A DNA stretch of 64,000 nucleotides from Polaromonas sp. A23 (GCF_002001015.1 NZ_MUNO01000006.1:1-64000), one strand, 5' to 3'; counted from the stretch's first letter, positions 8,697 through 18,591 are shown. Notes: generated from the sequence alone by a model not told the origin. Numbers and translations: made by a program.

Positions 8697-9434
8697 TTAA
8701 TGGGGCGCACGCCCCGTATTTGTTTTCAGGCTTTCCAGGTCGACGTCCGCCAAGGTGTCGATAAACCCGTCCGCATCCACGCCATGGACGGGCTCGCCGT
8801 GGTTGTAGCCATAAGTCACCAACAGCACCGGGCAACCAGCGGCCCGCGCAGCCTGTGCGTCATTGCTGGAGTCGCCGATCATCAGGGTCCGTGAAGGCAG
8901 GCTTCCCAATGCCTCGCAGGTCTTGAGCAGCGGCAACGGGTCTGGCTTTTTCCGTTCAAATGAATCGCCGCCAAACACCTGGCAAAAAAATACGCCCAGG
9001 CCCTTGGCCTTGAGCAGGGGCACGGCAAACGCCGTCGGCTTGTTGGTCAGGCAGGCCAGCTTCAAGCCCCACCCTTGCAGCCGTTGCAAACCCTCAATGA
9101 CCCCCGGGTAGACGCTGGCATGTCGCCCATTGATCTCCAGGTAGTGGCGCTGATAGCTGGCCCACGCGTCGGAAAACAAACGATCCACTTCCAAATTGAT
9201 AGCTGCTTGCGCCCGCTCCTCAAGGGCTGGAGCCACTTTCAACACTTGGTTGAGCACAGATCGGATCAGATGCTCGGAACCTTTGCCCACCAGTGGCTCC
9301 ACGGCAGCGCGCGCAATCGCGGGAAGTGCCACGTCGGCCAGCATAAGATTCAGCGCAACCGCAAAATCACCGAGGGTATCCACCATCGTGCCGTCAAGGT
9401 CAACGATGGCAGCGTCAAAAAGGCCATGGTTCAT
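8697..9434 (-). CDS. gph: Phosphoglycolate phosphatase
   Basis: A HAD-superfamily phosphatase that hydrolyses 2-phosphoglycolate formed by DNA repair or oxygenation reactions. The 245-residue protein has motif I VDLDGTMVDT (nucleophile Asp 12, general acid Asp 14), motif II LTNKP, the Lys region ERKKPDP and motif III MIGDSSNDAQAARAAGC. The usual motif I is DLDGTLVDS, so this is a close variant. Residues about 71-82 (LEERAQAAINLE) are encoded by a dispersed repeat within the cap domain. In the common Burkholderiales order gph lies between rpe and trpE; here both neighbours are separated from it by inserted genes. Confidence 0.93.
   Translation of the reverse strand: MNHGLFDAAIVDLDGTMVDTLGDFAVALNLMLADVALPAIARAAVEPLVGKGSEHLIRSVLNQVLKVAPALEERAQAAINLEVDRLFSDAWASYQRHYLEINGRHASVYPGVIEGLQRLQGWGLKLACLTNKPTAFAVPLLKAKGLGVFFCQVFGGDSFERKKPDPLPLLKTCEALGSLPSRTLMIGDSSNDAQAARAAGCPVLLVTYGYNHGEPVHGVDADGFIDTLADVDLESLKTNTGRAPH
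8702..8726 (+). terminator. Possible terminator of the chalcone-isomerase-like gene
   Basis: The stem GGGGCG-CA-CGCCCC is followed by GTATTTGTTTTC, 27 nt after the stop codon. It lies within the last codons of the convergent gph gene. The T-rich tract is interrupted, so strength is uncertain. Confidence 0.4.
9192..9234. repeat. Dispersed repeat A, copy 3 (inside gph)
   Basis: A near-complete copy (ATTGATAGCTGCTTGCGCCC then an AAGGGC box and GGAGCC) lies in frame inside gph. On the gph strand it encodes the peptide ERAQAAIN. The same repeat inside proA encodes ARAQAAIK. Confidence 0.8.
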
Positions 9435-9521
9435 GGAAGTAATGCCTGGGCAAAAGGCTTGATCCTAAGCCCAGCCCGCGTGTCACGTCCGCAAGCTCGA
9501 ACGTGGGCATGCCCAGAGGGC

Positions 9522-12044
9522 TCAAGCATTTGCGCTGGCGCGCCTGCTCTTGACGGCCCGCTGCACACTGTCGAGCAGGCGCTGCTCGTCAATCGGTTTT
9601 TCCAGCCAATCAAAAACAGCCACCGACTCGCCGGCATACAACCTTGCTTCGGCCGCCGTGACCGACACCACCACCACGGCAAGCCCCGAGGTTCGGGGAT
9701 CCTGGCGAAGGCTTCGTATCAGGTCCATTCCGTTTTCATAAGGCTGCTTGAGATCCACGGTCATCGCCGCATAGAACTCCATCGTCAGGTAGTCGCGAGC
9801 CTGCGCCGTCGTGTGCGCCATGTCCGCATCGAAACCAGCCCTGTCCAGCATCATGCCGATCAGCTGCGCGACGTCCGGATCTTCCTCGCAGACCAGCACG
9901 CGCGGCCGGTCGACACCATAAAGGCTCATGGGGGCGGTCACCGGTGGAGCTTCGCGCCATTCCGGCAACTCAAAGAAAAAGGTGGTGCCTACATTCACCT
10001 TGGACTTGAAGTCCAGGGTGCCGTCCATGCGCTCCACCAGGGCTCTTGCAATGCTCAGGCCCAGGCCCGTCCCGCCCTTCTGGCGCGTGTCGGATGAGTC
10101 GGCCTGCGAAAACTTCTGGAAAATACGCACACGGAATTCTTCGGGGATGCCCGGTCCGTTGTCACTGACTTCCACGCGCAAGCGCCCCGCATGCCGGCCA
10201 AGAAGAATCAACACCGTCCCCTCGGCCGGTGAAAACTTGATGGCATTGGACAGAAGGTTGGTCACCACCTGCAACAGGCGGTCACTGTCCACGCAGGCCC
10301 GCAAAGGCTGCCTGGGTGACTGAAGCACCAGCTTGACCTTGTGCTGGGCAGCAAATCCCTCGTTATCGGCAACAGCCCTTTCCAGCAAAGGCAACAACTC
10401 CAAGGGCTGCAGATTAAACGGCATCTTGCCCGACTCGATTTTCTCGCTGTCAAGAATGTCGTTGATCAGCCTGATCAGGCGCTCGCAGTTGGTTTTTGCG
10501 ATGTCGACCAGCCCTTTGGCCTTGTCGGGCAGTACACCGGCGATACCGCCCGACACCAGGCCCAGCGAACCGCGTATGGATGTCAGCGGCGTACGCAGTT
10601 CATGACTGACCGTGGAGACAAATTCACTTTTCATACGGTCAATCCGCTTGAGTTCGGTGACGTCGGTCCCCAGCGAGAAAAAGCCGACGACTTTGTCCTG
10701 TTCATCGCCTTCACCATAACGCGGGAAGTAACTCATCACATACTCGCGGCGCTCTCCGCCAGCGGTCGTCTGTTCCCGCTCATAACGCACGGCATAACCG
10801 GCCAGCGCTTCCTCGACGTGAGGACGAATCTGGGCATAAAACTCCGGGCCCATGATTTCCAGCATGGTTTTGCCATCGATCTTTTCCCGGGGCAATCCAA
10901 AGACCTCTTCATAGGCCTTGTTGTGAAACTCAAAGCGCTGCTCCTTGTCCACGTAGGCAATCAGGGCGGGAACGCTGTCGGTGAGTTGGCGAAGCTGCTC
11001 TTCGCTGTCACGCAGGGCCTCGGCGATGCGCTGGCTTTCTGTGACATCACGGATGATGGCAGTGAAAAGCCGCTGCCCCCTCACAGTAACGTCGCCAAAC
11101 GATACATTGACCGGAAACTCGGTACCGTCGCGGCGCTGGCCGCGTACCAGAGTCCCCGACTCCTTGAACCCCACCGGCCGCTCCGCCAGTGCCGAGAAGA
11201 AAGCCGTGAACCCCATCTGGTACCGCGCGGGCAAAAGCATGGCGACGGGATGCTCGACCAGCTCCTTGAGTTTGTAACCAAACAGGTGCCGCGCCGCGCG
11301 GTTGGCATTGACGATAGCGCCTTCCTGAGTGGCCGTGACCACGCCGTCCGCCATGCTTTCGGTAATGGCACGGCTCATGGCCTCACTGTCGGCAAGCTCC
11401 GCCTGAATGCGGCGGTTCTTGGCCTGGACACGCATCGCCGCCAGAATGGTCCAGCCCACCAGCCCCAACGACAACAGGCCACTCAGCAGGATCAGCAACC
11501 GCACGGTTAGCGCGGTCCGCAAATTCTGCCTCTCGGACTGCTCCAGGTTTTGTTTCTCGCTGCTTTTTATGCGGTTAACCAGTGTTTCGATTTCTTCGTG
11601 AAGCTGGCGATTGACGTCGTTGCCCATCATCGCAACGGCCGCGTCAAGCCCGGCCTGCTGTCGGGCTGCCACGTCCAGGTCCATCAGTCCTATTCGGCGG
11701 TTGATCAGATCTTGCAGCCTGAGCAAGCTTTCGGAACCGCTGCCGGTCGTCTGCACCCCGCTTGCGGTGCGCAGCGCCTGCTGCATACCCGCGCGGGCCT
11801 GCTGATACGAGACCAGGTCTTTGTCCGAAAAGGTGAGCAGGTATCGCCACTGCAGCGATTCTGTGGTTTTGAACTGCGATACCAGGTGTTCCAGCAGCAG
11901 AACCTTGCCCTGTATTTTTTCTTCCTCCCTTTTATCCTCCAGCATCGCATTGATGGTCAGATAGGAAGTCGCCACGCTCAAGATCATCAGGAGAAGCCCC
12001 AATGCCAGGGCAACGGTGATGGTGGCGCGAAAGGGCAGCTTCAT
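9522..12044 (-). CDS. Membrane hybrid histidine kinase (CHASE3-PAS-PAS-HisKA-HATPase-REC)
   Basis: An 840-residue inner-membrane sensor kinase. A first transmembrane helix (about residues 8-30) and a second (about 185-210) flank a CHASE3-type helical sensor domain in the periplasm. Two PAS domains follow; the second begins near VPALIAYVDKEQRFEFHNKAYEE. Then come the HisKA site FVSTVSHELRTPLTSIRG, the ATPase N box VVTNLLSNAIKFSP, G1 DNGPGIPEEF and G2 GGTGLGLSIARALVE, and a C-terminal receiver with acidic pair EED, a phosphoacceptor Asp in MTVDLKQP and the Lys in WLEKPI. The start at MKLPFRATI gives a helix directly after the N-terminus, but its ribosome-binding site is weak; a start 27 codons upstream is possible. 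It lies 120 nt after the gene for its likely partner. Confidence 0.88.
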   Translation of the reverse strand: MKLPFRATITVALALGLLLMILSVATSYLTINAMLEDKREEEKIQGKVLLLEHLVSQFKTTESLQWRYLLTFSDKDLVSYQQARAGMQQALRTASGVQTTGSGSESLLRLQDLINRRIGLMDLDVAARQQAGLDAAVAMMGNDVNRQLHEEIETLVNRIKSSEKQNLEQSERQNLRTALTVRLLILLSGLLSLGLVGWTILAAMRVQAKNRRIQAELADSEAMSRAITESMADGVVTATQEGAIVNANRAARHLFGYKLKELVEHPVAMLLPARYQMGFTAFFSALAERPVGFKESGTLVRGQRRDGTEFPVNVSFGDVTVRGQRLFTAIIRDVTESQRIAEALRDSEEQLRQLTDSVPALIAYVDKEQRFEFHNKAYEEVFGLPREKIDGKTMLEIMGPEFYAQIRPHVEEALAGYAVRYEREQTTAGGERREYVMSYFPRYGEGDEQDKVVGFFSLGTDVTELKRIDRMKSEFVSTVSHELRTPLTSIRGSLGLVSGGIAGVLPDKAKGLVDIAKTNCERLIRLINDILDSEKIESGKMPFNLQPLELLPLLERAVADNEGFAAQHKVKLVLQSPRQPLRACVDSDRLLQVVTNLLSNAIKFSPAEGTVLILLGRHAGRLRVEVSDNGPGIPEEFRVRIFQKFSQADSSDTRQKGGTGLGLSIARALVERMDGTLDFKSKVNVGTTFFFELPEWREAPPVTAPMSLYGVDRPRVLVCEEDPDVAQLIGMMLDRAGFDADMAHTTAQARDYLTMEFYAAMTVDLKQPYENGMDLIRSLRQDPRTSGLAVVVVSVTAAEARLYAGESVAVFDWLEKPIDEQRLLDSVQRAVKSRRASANA

Positions 12045-12164
12045 GTCTAGCAGCTCATCCTGTGGCGTGATAAGGACAACGCCGGCCGGGACAAGCTCCC
12101 TGAGGCGTCTGCACACACGATACACCCAATAGGCTGTGTGCCGGGCGCCGCGATCGGCCTCCCC

Positions 12165-13865
12165 TCATGACGCGGCCCCCTTGGCCGGCGGCAGGCCCGC
12201 CTGCAGCCCGGCAATCAATTCGCCCAGGGAAGACTCCAGTGGCCCCAGCAGGATTTCGACTTCGGCTTGTGGCCGTTCTTCATGAAGCGCCTGCTCCAGC
12301 GCCAGGGCATCCTCAGGCACCCGCGTGGCTCCAATCTGGGCTGAGATTCCGCGCAACGAATGAACCAGCAATTCCGCGGCCTTGAGGTCGCCCTCTTTCA
12401 TGGCCTGCCGTACCCTGTCTGGCGTGTCCCGGCGGCCTTCAAGAAAGCGGCCCAGCATGGAAAGGTACAACTTTTGGACACCCATTGCACGGTGCAACCC
12501 CAATGTCAAGTCCAGACCGGCAATCCTTTCGGGCAGTACAAGTACATCTTCGGGAACAGCGTCCAATGCCGGGGCAAGCGCGATGGCTGGTTCCGCCACC
12601 TTGAGGGAAGGTTCGCTCACCACATCTCCTTCCAGACTGGCCAGCGCCTTGCGTAGTTCAACAGCAGCAGCCGCTTTCTGTGCGGCCGTCAGGCGGCTGG
12701 TATCCATCTCCAGGCGCAGGCCGGGCTGATCTGCGCGCAGGACACCGGGCTCGCCGGTCGCCACGCGGTCCGGGTGCACGGCAAACACGGGAATGGGCTG
12801 GGAAAATCCCTTGGCGAGCACCGGGTCGCGCGCGTCTGCATGTATCTCACCCTGGACAAGGGCATAAGTTTCGCTGGAGATCAGGATTTCGCCGGGATCG
12901 GCCGCCTGCTCGAGCCGGGCGGCCAGGTTGACCTCGCGCCCAATGATGGTGTACTCCATCCGCAGGGAGCTGCCAAAATTGCCTACGTCGCAAAACCCTG
13001 AATTGATGCCAATGCGGACTTCGAAACTCTTGTGAATGCCCATGTCCCGCCACCGCGCTCGCAGCACTTCCATGCGCTTTTGCATCGCAATGGCCATCCT
13101 GACGCACTGCACAGCGTCCTGTCGAACGCCGAGTGTATGAGGGTCGCCAAAAAAAATCACAATCGCGTCGCCAATGAACTTGTCGAGTGTGGCGCCGTAT
13201 TCCGCGGCGATCTGCGACATTTCAGCAAAATAGCTGTTCAACAACAGCGTGACTTCTTCGGGCTGCCACTGCGCAGTTGATTCGGTGAAATTTTTGATGT
13301 CCGAAAAAAACACCGTAAGTTTTTTGCGCTGCGTCCGGATTTCAGCCTGCCGCGAACCGTCAAAAAGCGACTGGTAAACCTGCGGCGCCAAATACCGCGA
13401 AAGCTGTTCGGAAAGTTCCTTGAGCCGCTTGGCATTGGCGCTGCGCTCCACGTGCAGCTTGAGTCGCGCCAGAAGAATGGGCGGGCTGATCGGCTTGGCC
13501 ACATAGTCGGTGGCGCCCAGTTCCAGGCCACGGTGCTCCTCCTCAACGCTGCCAAGAGCCGTCAGGAAAATCACGGGGATGTCTGCCGTCCGCGGGTCGC
13601 GTCCCAACTGCGCGAGAACCTCGTAGCCGTCCATGTCCGGCATCATCACATCCAGAAGAATAATGTCCGGCCGCGGAGTGGCCCTTGCGACCTCCAGGCC
13701 AGCCTGGCCGTTTGCCGCCACTTTTACCTCGTAGCTTTCCTGAAGCAGAGTCATGAGGAGATAACGAATGTCGTCACTGTCCTCCACCACCAGGATGCAC
13801 GGCTGCGCGGCAGTATTTGCTGCTTGCAATACCCCGTCCGCTTCTGGTTTGCCTGCTTGATTCAT
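12165..13865 (-). CDS. Receiver / class III nucleotide cyclase / HPt signalling protein
   Basis: A 566-residue cytoplasmic protein with three modules. Residues 22-140 are a receiver (acidic pair near 28-31, phosphoacceptor Asp 72 in LLDVMMPDMDG, Lys 124). Residues 150-365 form a class III cyclase with metal-binding Asp 189 (FFSDIKNFT) and Asp 233 (DKFIGDAIV), Lys 229 and Thr 306 at the base-recognition positions, and Asn 313 and Arg 317 in VNLAARLE. The Lys/Thr pair favours ATP, so cAMP is the predicted product. Residues 450-560 look like an HPt domain with His 502 in LVHSLRGISAQIGA, where the usual Lys is Arg. It lies just upstream of the hybrid kinase gene, so a phosphorelay controlling cyclase activity is likely. 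Partner and signal are inference. Confidence 0.88.
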   Translation of the reverse strand: MNQAGKPEADGVLQAANTAAQPCILVVEDSDDIRYLLMTLLQESYEVKVAANGQAGLEVARATPRPDIILLDVMMPDMDGYEVLAQLGRDPRTADIPVIFLTALGSVEEEHRGLELGATDYVAKPISPPILLARLKLHVERSANAKRLKELSEQLSRYLAPQVYQSLFDGSRQAEIRTQRKKLTVFFSDIKNFTESTAQWQPEEVTLLLNSYFAEMSQIAAEYGATLDKFIGDAIVIFFGDPHTLGVRQDAVQCVRMAIAMQKRMEVLRARWRDMGIHKSFEVRIGINSGFCDVGNFGSSLRMEYTIIGREVNLAARLEQAADPGEILISSETYALVQGEIHADARDPVLAKGFSQPIPVFAVHPDRVATGEPGVLRADQPGLRLEMDTSRLTAAQKAAAAVELRKALASLEGDVVSEPSLKVAEPAIALAPALDAVPEDVLVLPERIAGLDLTLGLHRAMGVQKLYLSMLGRFLEGRRDTPDRVRQAMKEGDLKAAELLVHSLRGISAQIGATRVPEDALALEQALHEERPQAEVEILLGPLESSLGELIAGLQAGLPPAKGAAS

Positions 13866-13917
13866 CGCCCGGCTCCCTCATTTGTGCCAGAGGCCAGGCC
13901 CCTGGCTTACTAACAGC

Positions 13918-14616
13918 TCACTTGGCAGCCAACTCGGCCCGCATACCGGCAATCACCGCCCGATAGTCAGGCTTGCCGAAGATGGCGCTTCCCGCCACAA
14001 ATGTGTCGGCACCGGCTGCAGCGACTTTTGCAATATTCTCCAGCTTGATCCCGCCATCCACCTCCAGGCGAATGTCCTTGCCGCAGGCGTCGATGCGTTT
14101 CCTGGCCAGCTCGATCTTGCGCAGGGCTGAATCAATGAATCCTTGTCCGCCAAAACCCGGATTGACGCTCATGATCAGGATCAAATCGATGTCGTCGATG
14201 ACCCAGTCCAGCACATCCAGAGGCGCGGCCGGATTGAACACCAGCCCCGCCTTGCATCCCTTGGCCTTGATGGCTTGCACGCTGCGGTGAACATGGCCCG
14301 AGGCGTCAGGATGGAAGCTGATGAGATCCGCGCCGGCATCGGCAAAAGCTGCCGCCAGCGCATCGACCGGTTGCACCATCAGATGCACGTCGATGGGAAC
14401 CGCCGTACCGTCGGCCTTTTGGGAATGCGGCTTGAGGGCGCTGCAGATCATGGGACCAAAGGTCAGGTTGGGCACGTAATGGTTGTCCATCACGTCAAAG
14501 TGGATCCAGTCGGCGCCGGCAGCAATCACTGCCTTGAGTTCTTCGCCCAGGCGGGCGAAGTCAGCTGACAAAAGGGAAGGTGCAATTCGGTACATCGGTG
14601 GCTTGGTTTGACTCAT
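13918..14616 (-). CDS. rpe: Ribulose-phosphate 3-epimerase
   Basis: Rpe interconverts ribulose 5-phosphate and xylulose 5-phosphate in the pentose phosphate pathway. The TIM-barrel protein has [15 protein letters not shown] at the N-terminus, [17 protein letters not shown] (metal His and Asp), [19 protein letters not shown] and [12 protein letters not shown]. The start at [14 protein letters not shown] gives 232 residues; a start seven codons later at MYRIAPS is possible, as neither has a good ribosome-binding site. Its promoter region is shared with the divergent apaG. The two-gene signalling module follows 52 nt after its stop, where gph would be expected. Confidence 0.95.
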   Translation of the reverse strand: MSQTKPPMYRIAPSLLSADFARLGEELKAVIAAGADWIHFDVMDNHYVPNLTFGPMICSALKPHSQKADGTAVPIDVHLMVQPVDALAAAFADAGADLISFHPDASGHVHRSVQAIKAKGCKAGLVFNPAAPLDVLDWVIDDIDLILIMSVNPGFGGQGFIDSALRKIELARKRIDACGKDIRLEVDGGIKLENIAKVAAAGADTFVAGSAIFGKPDYRAVIAGMRAELAAK

Positions 14617-14689
14617 GGCCGGATTGTCGCAGCAAGCGCGCGTCTTGCCCATGGCCCCGCAATTTCCTGTGCCGCGAAGGGCGGTTAAC

Positions 14690-15124
14690 ATGAATGCTGC
14701 TCCTGCCAACACCATGCCGAAATACCAGTTCTCCTGCGAAGTCCTTCCGCAATACCTGCCTGAACAGTCCTCACCTGAAAACGAGGTGTTTGGCTTTGCC
14801 TACACCGTCACCATCACCAACACGGGCGAGGTGGCAGCACAGCTTATTTCGCGTCACTGGATCATCAGCGATGCGCGCGGACACACCGAGGAAGTCAAGG
14901 GCCTGGGCGTGGTGGGCCACCAGCCGTTGCTCAAGCCAGGTGAATCCTTCCAATACAGCAGCGGTTCCCGACTGCGCACTCCAACCGGCACGATGCACGG
15001 TAGCTACTTTTTTGTGGCCGAGGACGGAGAGCGTTTCGAAGCAGCCATTCCCATGTTCGTGCTCGACGCTGGAGACGCCGCCGCATCGGACAGCGGCGCC
15101 GGAAGCGGCAGAGTGCTGCATTGA
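14690..15124 (+). CDS. apaG: ApaG-domain protein
   Basis: A 144-residue protein of the ApaG family (fibronectin III-like beta fold; CorD in E. coli, linked to Co2+ and Mg2+ tolerance). Diagnostic segments are [50 protein letters not shown] and [24 protein letters not shown]. The start at MNAAPAN is chosen for the AAGGGCGG at good spacing; a start eight codons downstream at MPKYQF fits the family length better but lacks a ribosome-binding site. It is divergent from rpe, a neighbourhood common in Burkholderiales. The biochemical role is not established. Confidence 0.92.
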   Translation: MNAAPANTMPKYQFSCEVLPQYLPEQSSPENEVFGFAYTVTITNTGEVAAQLISRHWIISDARGHTEEVKGLGVVGHQPLLKPGESFQYSSGSRLRTPTGTMHGSYFFVAEDGERFEAAIPMFVLDAGDAAASDSGAGSGRVLH

Positions 15125-15136
15125 ACTGGTGAGGCA

Positions 15137-17137
15137 ATGCGCAGGCTGACCGAACTGCTGGACCTGCTGGAGCCCAAAGCGGAGTTGGCCCACCGCCACC
15201 TCTGGCTGATAGCCCTGCTTGACTGGATACGCGGTGACGCCGACAACCCACAGGCCGCCGTGTCGCGTCTGGTCTTGTTCCTGGACGCTGCGCAGGCCCG
15301 CCCCGGTTTTGCAGAGAAGCTCAAGGAATGGTGGGCAACGTTGGTGGGCACGGTTGACGCGACACCCCTGTTTGCGGATTTCGGCTTTGCACCGCGCGCG
15401 GCGTTTCTGAGCGAACTGGGTGAGCGCTTGCGTTACAAGCTGCTGCCCGGCACCCCTGAAACCACCCACGCTACCGAATTGTTCATGCTGCTGTTCCCTA
15501 CGCCGTTCGACGCGCGCTGGCTCAAGTTGCTTGACGAGGCGACCTTGGCGCGCCTGTCGGTGTTGCTGCATCCCGCGACGCTTTCACCGGAATCCGACGC
15601 AGCACCTGTGCCGGAGGCGGCAGCAACCACCATGCTCAAGGGCTGGCAAGGGATACTGCTGGAGGCACTGACCTATTGCACCAGCCAGGTTCAGGCCACG
15701 GGGTTTTCCCCCGAGCTGCGCCTGCGCATGAGCCCTCAGACCCTGCAGTCCCGCCCTTTTCATGGCCTGGCATCGGATCTCGACGCGATACGCGACGCGA
15801 TGCTGGCGCATGGGCCGGACAGCGGCGCGCTGCACCTGGCCCTGGACCGCTTCAAGGCTCGGCTGGAAGCCTGCCGCAGTGCGGCCTCCTCCGCGTACAC
15901 CCACCTGGATGAGCACGGCATTTCGGTCGGCCTGGTGTTTCGCCTGCGCCAGCTGCGTGAACGCATCCTGCGCATTCGCGAACTGCTCGACTGCCTGCTC
16001 GCGGAAAAACCCGGCAGCAGTGCGATGCAGTTGCTGGCCCGGCTGGTGCTGCTGGCCAAAGAGCGACGCAGCATACGCGCATTGATCGCCAGCAACTCCA
16101 GCCTGTTGGCAGCCAAGGTGGCCGAACGCGACGCCGAGACCGGCGAGAATTACATCACGCGCGACCGCGCCGCCTATGTGAACATGCTGGGCAAGGCGGC
16201 CGGAGGCGGTGCCCTGACCGCAGCCACCACGCTGCTCAAGTTCATGGTGGTGGGGCTGGCACTGTCGGCCTTCTGGAGCGGCTTTCTGGCCAGCGTGGTG
16301 TATGCCGCGAGTTTTGTGCTGATCCAGCTCATGCACTTCACGTTGGCCACCAAACAGCCGGCGATGACCGCCCCAGCGATGGCGGCCAAACTCAAGGATT
16401 TGCGTACCGGCGAAGCGGTCAGCGAGTTCGTCATTGAAGTGACCCACCTGGTGCGTTCTCAGGTGGCGGCCGTGCTCGGCAACGTCCTGATGGTGGTGCC
16501 GGTGGTGCTGCTAATTAGCGCCGGCATCCAGCTCTCCCTGGGCCACCCGATGATTGACGCGAATGCGGCAGAACATGTGCTGCACGACCTGAACCTGCTC
16601 GGGCCCACACTGCTGTGGGCGGCCTTTACCGGTGTGGTGCTGTTCGCCGCCAGCATCATCGGCGGCTGGGTCGAGAACTGGTTTGTGCTGTACCACCTGG
16701 CCTCGGCCATGCGTTACAACCCGCGCATCACCGCGGCACTGGGCATCGCCCGCGCGCGGCGCTGGGCCCACTTCATGCGCGACAACGTCTCCGGCTTTGC
16801 CTCCAACATCGCCCTGGGCTTCATGCTCGGGCTGATTCCGCCCATGACCGGTTTTTTCGGGGTCGAACTCGAGGTGCGCCATGTCACGCTGTCTTCCGGC
16901 CAGCTGGCCGCCGCCGCCGCCGCGCTCGGCTGGGAGGTGTTGCGGCAACCGGCCTTCTGGTGGTGCATTGCCGCCATTCCGCTAATAGGCGCGCTCAATC
17001 TGGGGGTGAGCTTTTATTTCGCCTTCAGGCTGGCACTGCAGGCACACAACGTCAGCGGGGTGGACCGCGCACGCATTCGCGCAGCGATCTGGGCACGCTG
17101 GCGCAGCGAGCCCCGAAGCTTTTTTGTTCCCGAATAA
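15137..17137 (+). CDS. SpecificRecomb (Gcr-like) membrane protein
   Basis: A 666-residue protein of the family named site-specific recombinase after Neisseria Gcr (SpecificRecomb, PF10136). The N-terminal half is soluble and alpha-helical, with long Leu/Arg-rich stretches. The C-terminal half, from about residue 350, has at least five strongly hydrophobic segments (for example MVVGLALSAFWSGFLASVVY and VVPVVLLISAGIQLSL), consistent with an integral membrane protein. No tyrosine- or serine-recombinase catalytic motif is visible, so a recombinase role is doubtful. It starts 12 nt after apaG with GAGG before the ATG, so the two are probably co-transcribed. Confidence 0.8.
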   Translation: MRRLTELLDLLEPKAELAHRHLWLIALLDWIRGDADNPQAAVSRLVLFLDAAQARPGFAEKLKEWWATLVGTVDATPLFADFGFAPRAAFLSELGERLRYKLLPGTPETTHATELFMLLFPTPFDARWLKLLDEATLARLSVLLHPATLSPESDAAPVPEAAATTMLKGWQGILLEALTYCTSQVQATGFSPELRLRMSPQTLQSRPFHGLASDLDAIRDAMLAHGPDSGALHLALDRFKARLEACRSAASSAYTHLDEHGISVGLVFRLRQLRERILRIRELLDCLLAEKPGSSAMQLLARLVLLAKERRSIRALIASNSSLLAAKVAERDAETGENYITRDRAAYVNMLGKAAGGGALTAATTLLKFMVVGLALSAFWSGFLASVVYAASFVLIQLMHFTLATKQPAMTAPAMAAKLKDLRTGEAVSEFVIEVTHLVRSQVAAVLGNVLMVVPVVLLISAGIQLSLGHPMIDANAAEHVLHDLNLLGPTLLWAAFTGVVLFAASIIGGWVENWFVLYHLASAMRYNPRITAALGIARARRWAHFMRDNVSGFASNIALGFMLGLIPPMTGFFGVELEVRHVTLSSGQLAAAAAALGWEVLRQPAFWWCIAAIPLIGALNLGVSFYFAFRLALQAHNVSGVDRARIRAAIWARWRSEPRSFFVPE

Positions 17138-17331
17138 CGCGACGCTGTCAAGCCTCCAGGACATCCGGTCTCAGCACTTGTCCTACAGGCCCAAACCGTG
17201 AACTGATGTAGATTAAACAGCTTCACGCCCGGGCTGTCCCAGCCGCATCGGCCACCTGCCTCACACGCGCACTTCGCACACGCCTTGCCGCGGAGCTGCA
17301 TAAGTTTCAACTAACAGCGGAGACCTCATCC

Positions 17332-18591
17332 ATGAATGAAGTCATGGCCATCTGGGCCGAATGGATCAAGCCCTCGGCAGGTCTGCCCACCGTGCAGTGG
17401 TCGATGCTGCTGGCCGTGGCCGCCCTGACCGGGCACCTGGTGCTGCGTTACGCCGGCATCCCCAAGGTCGTTGGCTATTCAGCGGTCGGCGCCTTCGCCG
17501 GTTTTGCCGGATTCACCGGCGCTGCATGGCCACTGCAGGGCACGGGCCTGTTCCTGCTGGAGCTCGGCGTGGCCGTGGTCCTGTTTGAGGCCGGAGGCCG
17601 CATTCCGCTGCGCTGGTTCCGCCACAACCCGATGGTGCTGGTCCAAAGCCTGGCCGAATCGGCACTGACCTTCTTTTTCGTGTACTGGGCACTGACATTT
17701 CTCGGCGTGCGGGAGATCGTCGCCGAGCCGCTGGCCTTGCTGGCGATGGCCGCCTCGCCGGCCGTGCTGTCGCGCGTCATCATGGACACCCGCGCCTCCG
17801 GCCCCGTCACTGAGCGGGCCATGGTGCTGTCCACTCTGAGCACCTTGTATGCCCTGACCTTCTGCAGCGCACGCGCCGGCATGATGAACACCGCCGACCA
17901 AAGCCTGACCGACACCCTTTACCCGGTGGCGGTGGTGCTGGGCTTGTCGGTGGTCGTGGGCGCCGGCCTGGCACTGGCCCTGCGCTCAGCCCTGCGCGTG
18001 ATGAGCCCCACCAGCGAAAACACGGCCATCCTGCTGCTGGCCCTGATCGCCGCCGGCGCGGCGCTGGCGGCTCACTTCGGCGGCTCGGCGCCGCTGGCTG
18101 CGCTGCTGGGCGGCATGATGCTCAAGCAGCTCAACCCGCGGCCCTGGTCGTGGCCGCGGCAAATGGGTACGGCTTCGGCCATGCTGACCATGCTGATGTT
18201 TGTGCTGGTCTCTGTGGTTGCGGCGCAGGCCGACTGGAGCGGCCAGGTCGTCGGCCTGGTGCTGGCGCTGGTTGCAGCGCGCGCCCTGGCCAAGATCAGC
18301 GGTGTCGCACTCGGCAATGTGGGCAGCGGCGCAAGCTGGAAGCAGGCCTTGTGGGTCGGTTGCGCCATGTCGCCGATGTCCTCGGTCGCGCTGCTGCTGG
18401 TGTCCCAGTTTGTTGCCGCTTCAGCCACGCTCGGCCCGCGCATCGCCAGCATCGCGCTGCCGGCCATTTTGCTGATGGAAGTGCTGGGCGCCATCCTCTC
18501 CACCTTTGCCATCCACCGCGCCGGCGAAAGCTCCAGGCCCTGGGCCCCCAGGCCCTTCAGCAATTCGTCCACAGGAGATCTTCGTGAGTAA
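17332..18591 (+). CDS. CPA2-family cation:proton antiporter
   Basis: A 419-residue polytopic membrane protein resembling the transmembrane part of CPA2 (KefB/KefC-type) antiporters, with about 12 hydrophobic segments. Features include [19 protein letters not shown] near residue 45, [20 protein letters not shown] near residue 85, and [19 protein letters not shown] near residue 140, where classical members have SSTA. No C-terminal RCK/KTN nucleotide-binding domain is present, unlike KefC. A GGAG site precedes the ATG. It overlaps the following ligase gene by 8 nt. A role in K+ or Na+ exchange is inferred from the family and from the adjacent kup gene. Confidence 0.85.
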   Translation: MNEVMAIWAEWIKPSAGLPTVQWSMLLAVAALTGHLVLRYAGIPKVVGYSAVGAFAGFAGFTGAAWPLQGTGLFLLELGVAVVLFEAGGRIPLRWFRHNPMVLVQSLAESALTFFFVYWALTFLGVREIVAEPLALLAMAASPAVLSRVIMDTRASGPVTERAMVLSTLSTLYALTFCSARAGMMNTADQSLTDTLYPVAVVLGLSVVVGAGLALALRSALRVMSPTSENTAILLLALIAAGAALAAHFGGSAPLAALLGGMMLKQLNPRPWSWPRQMGTASAMLTMLMFVLVSVVAAQADWSGQVVGLVLALVAARALAKISGVALGNVGSGASWKQALWVGCAMSPMSSVALLLVSQFVAASATLGPRIASIALPAILLMEVLGAILSTFAIHRAGESSRPWAPRPFSNSSTGDLRE

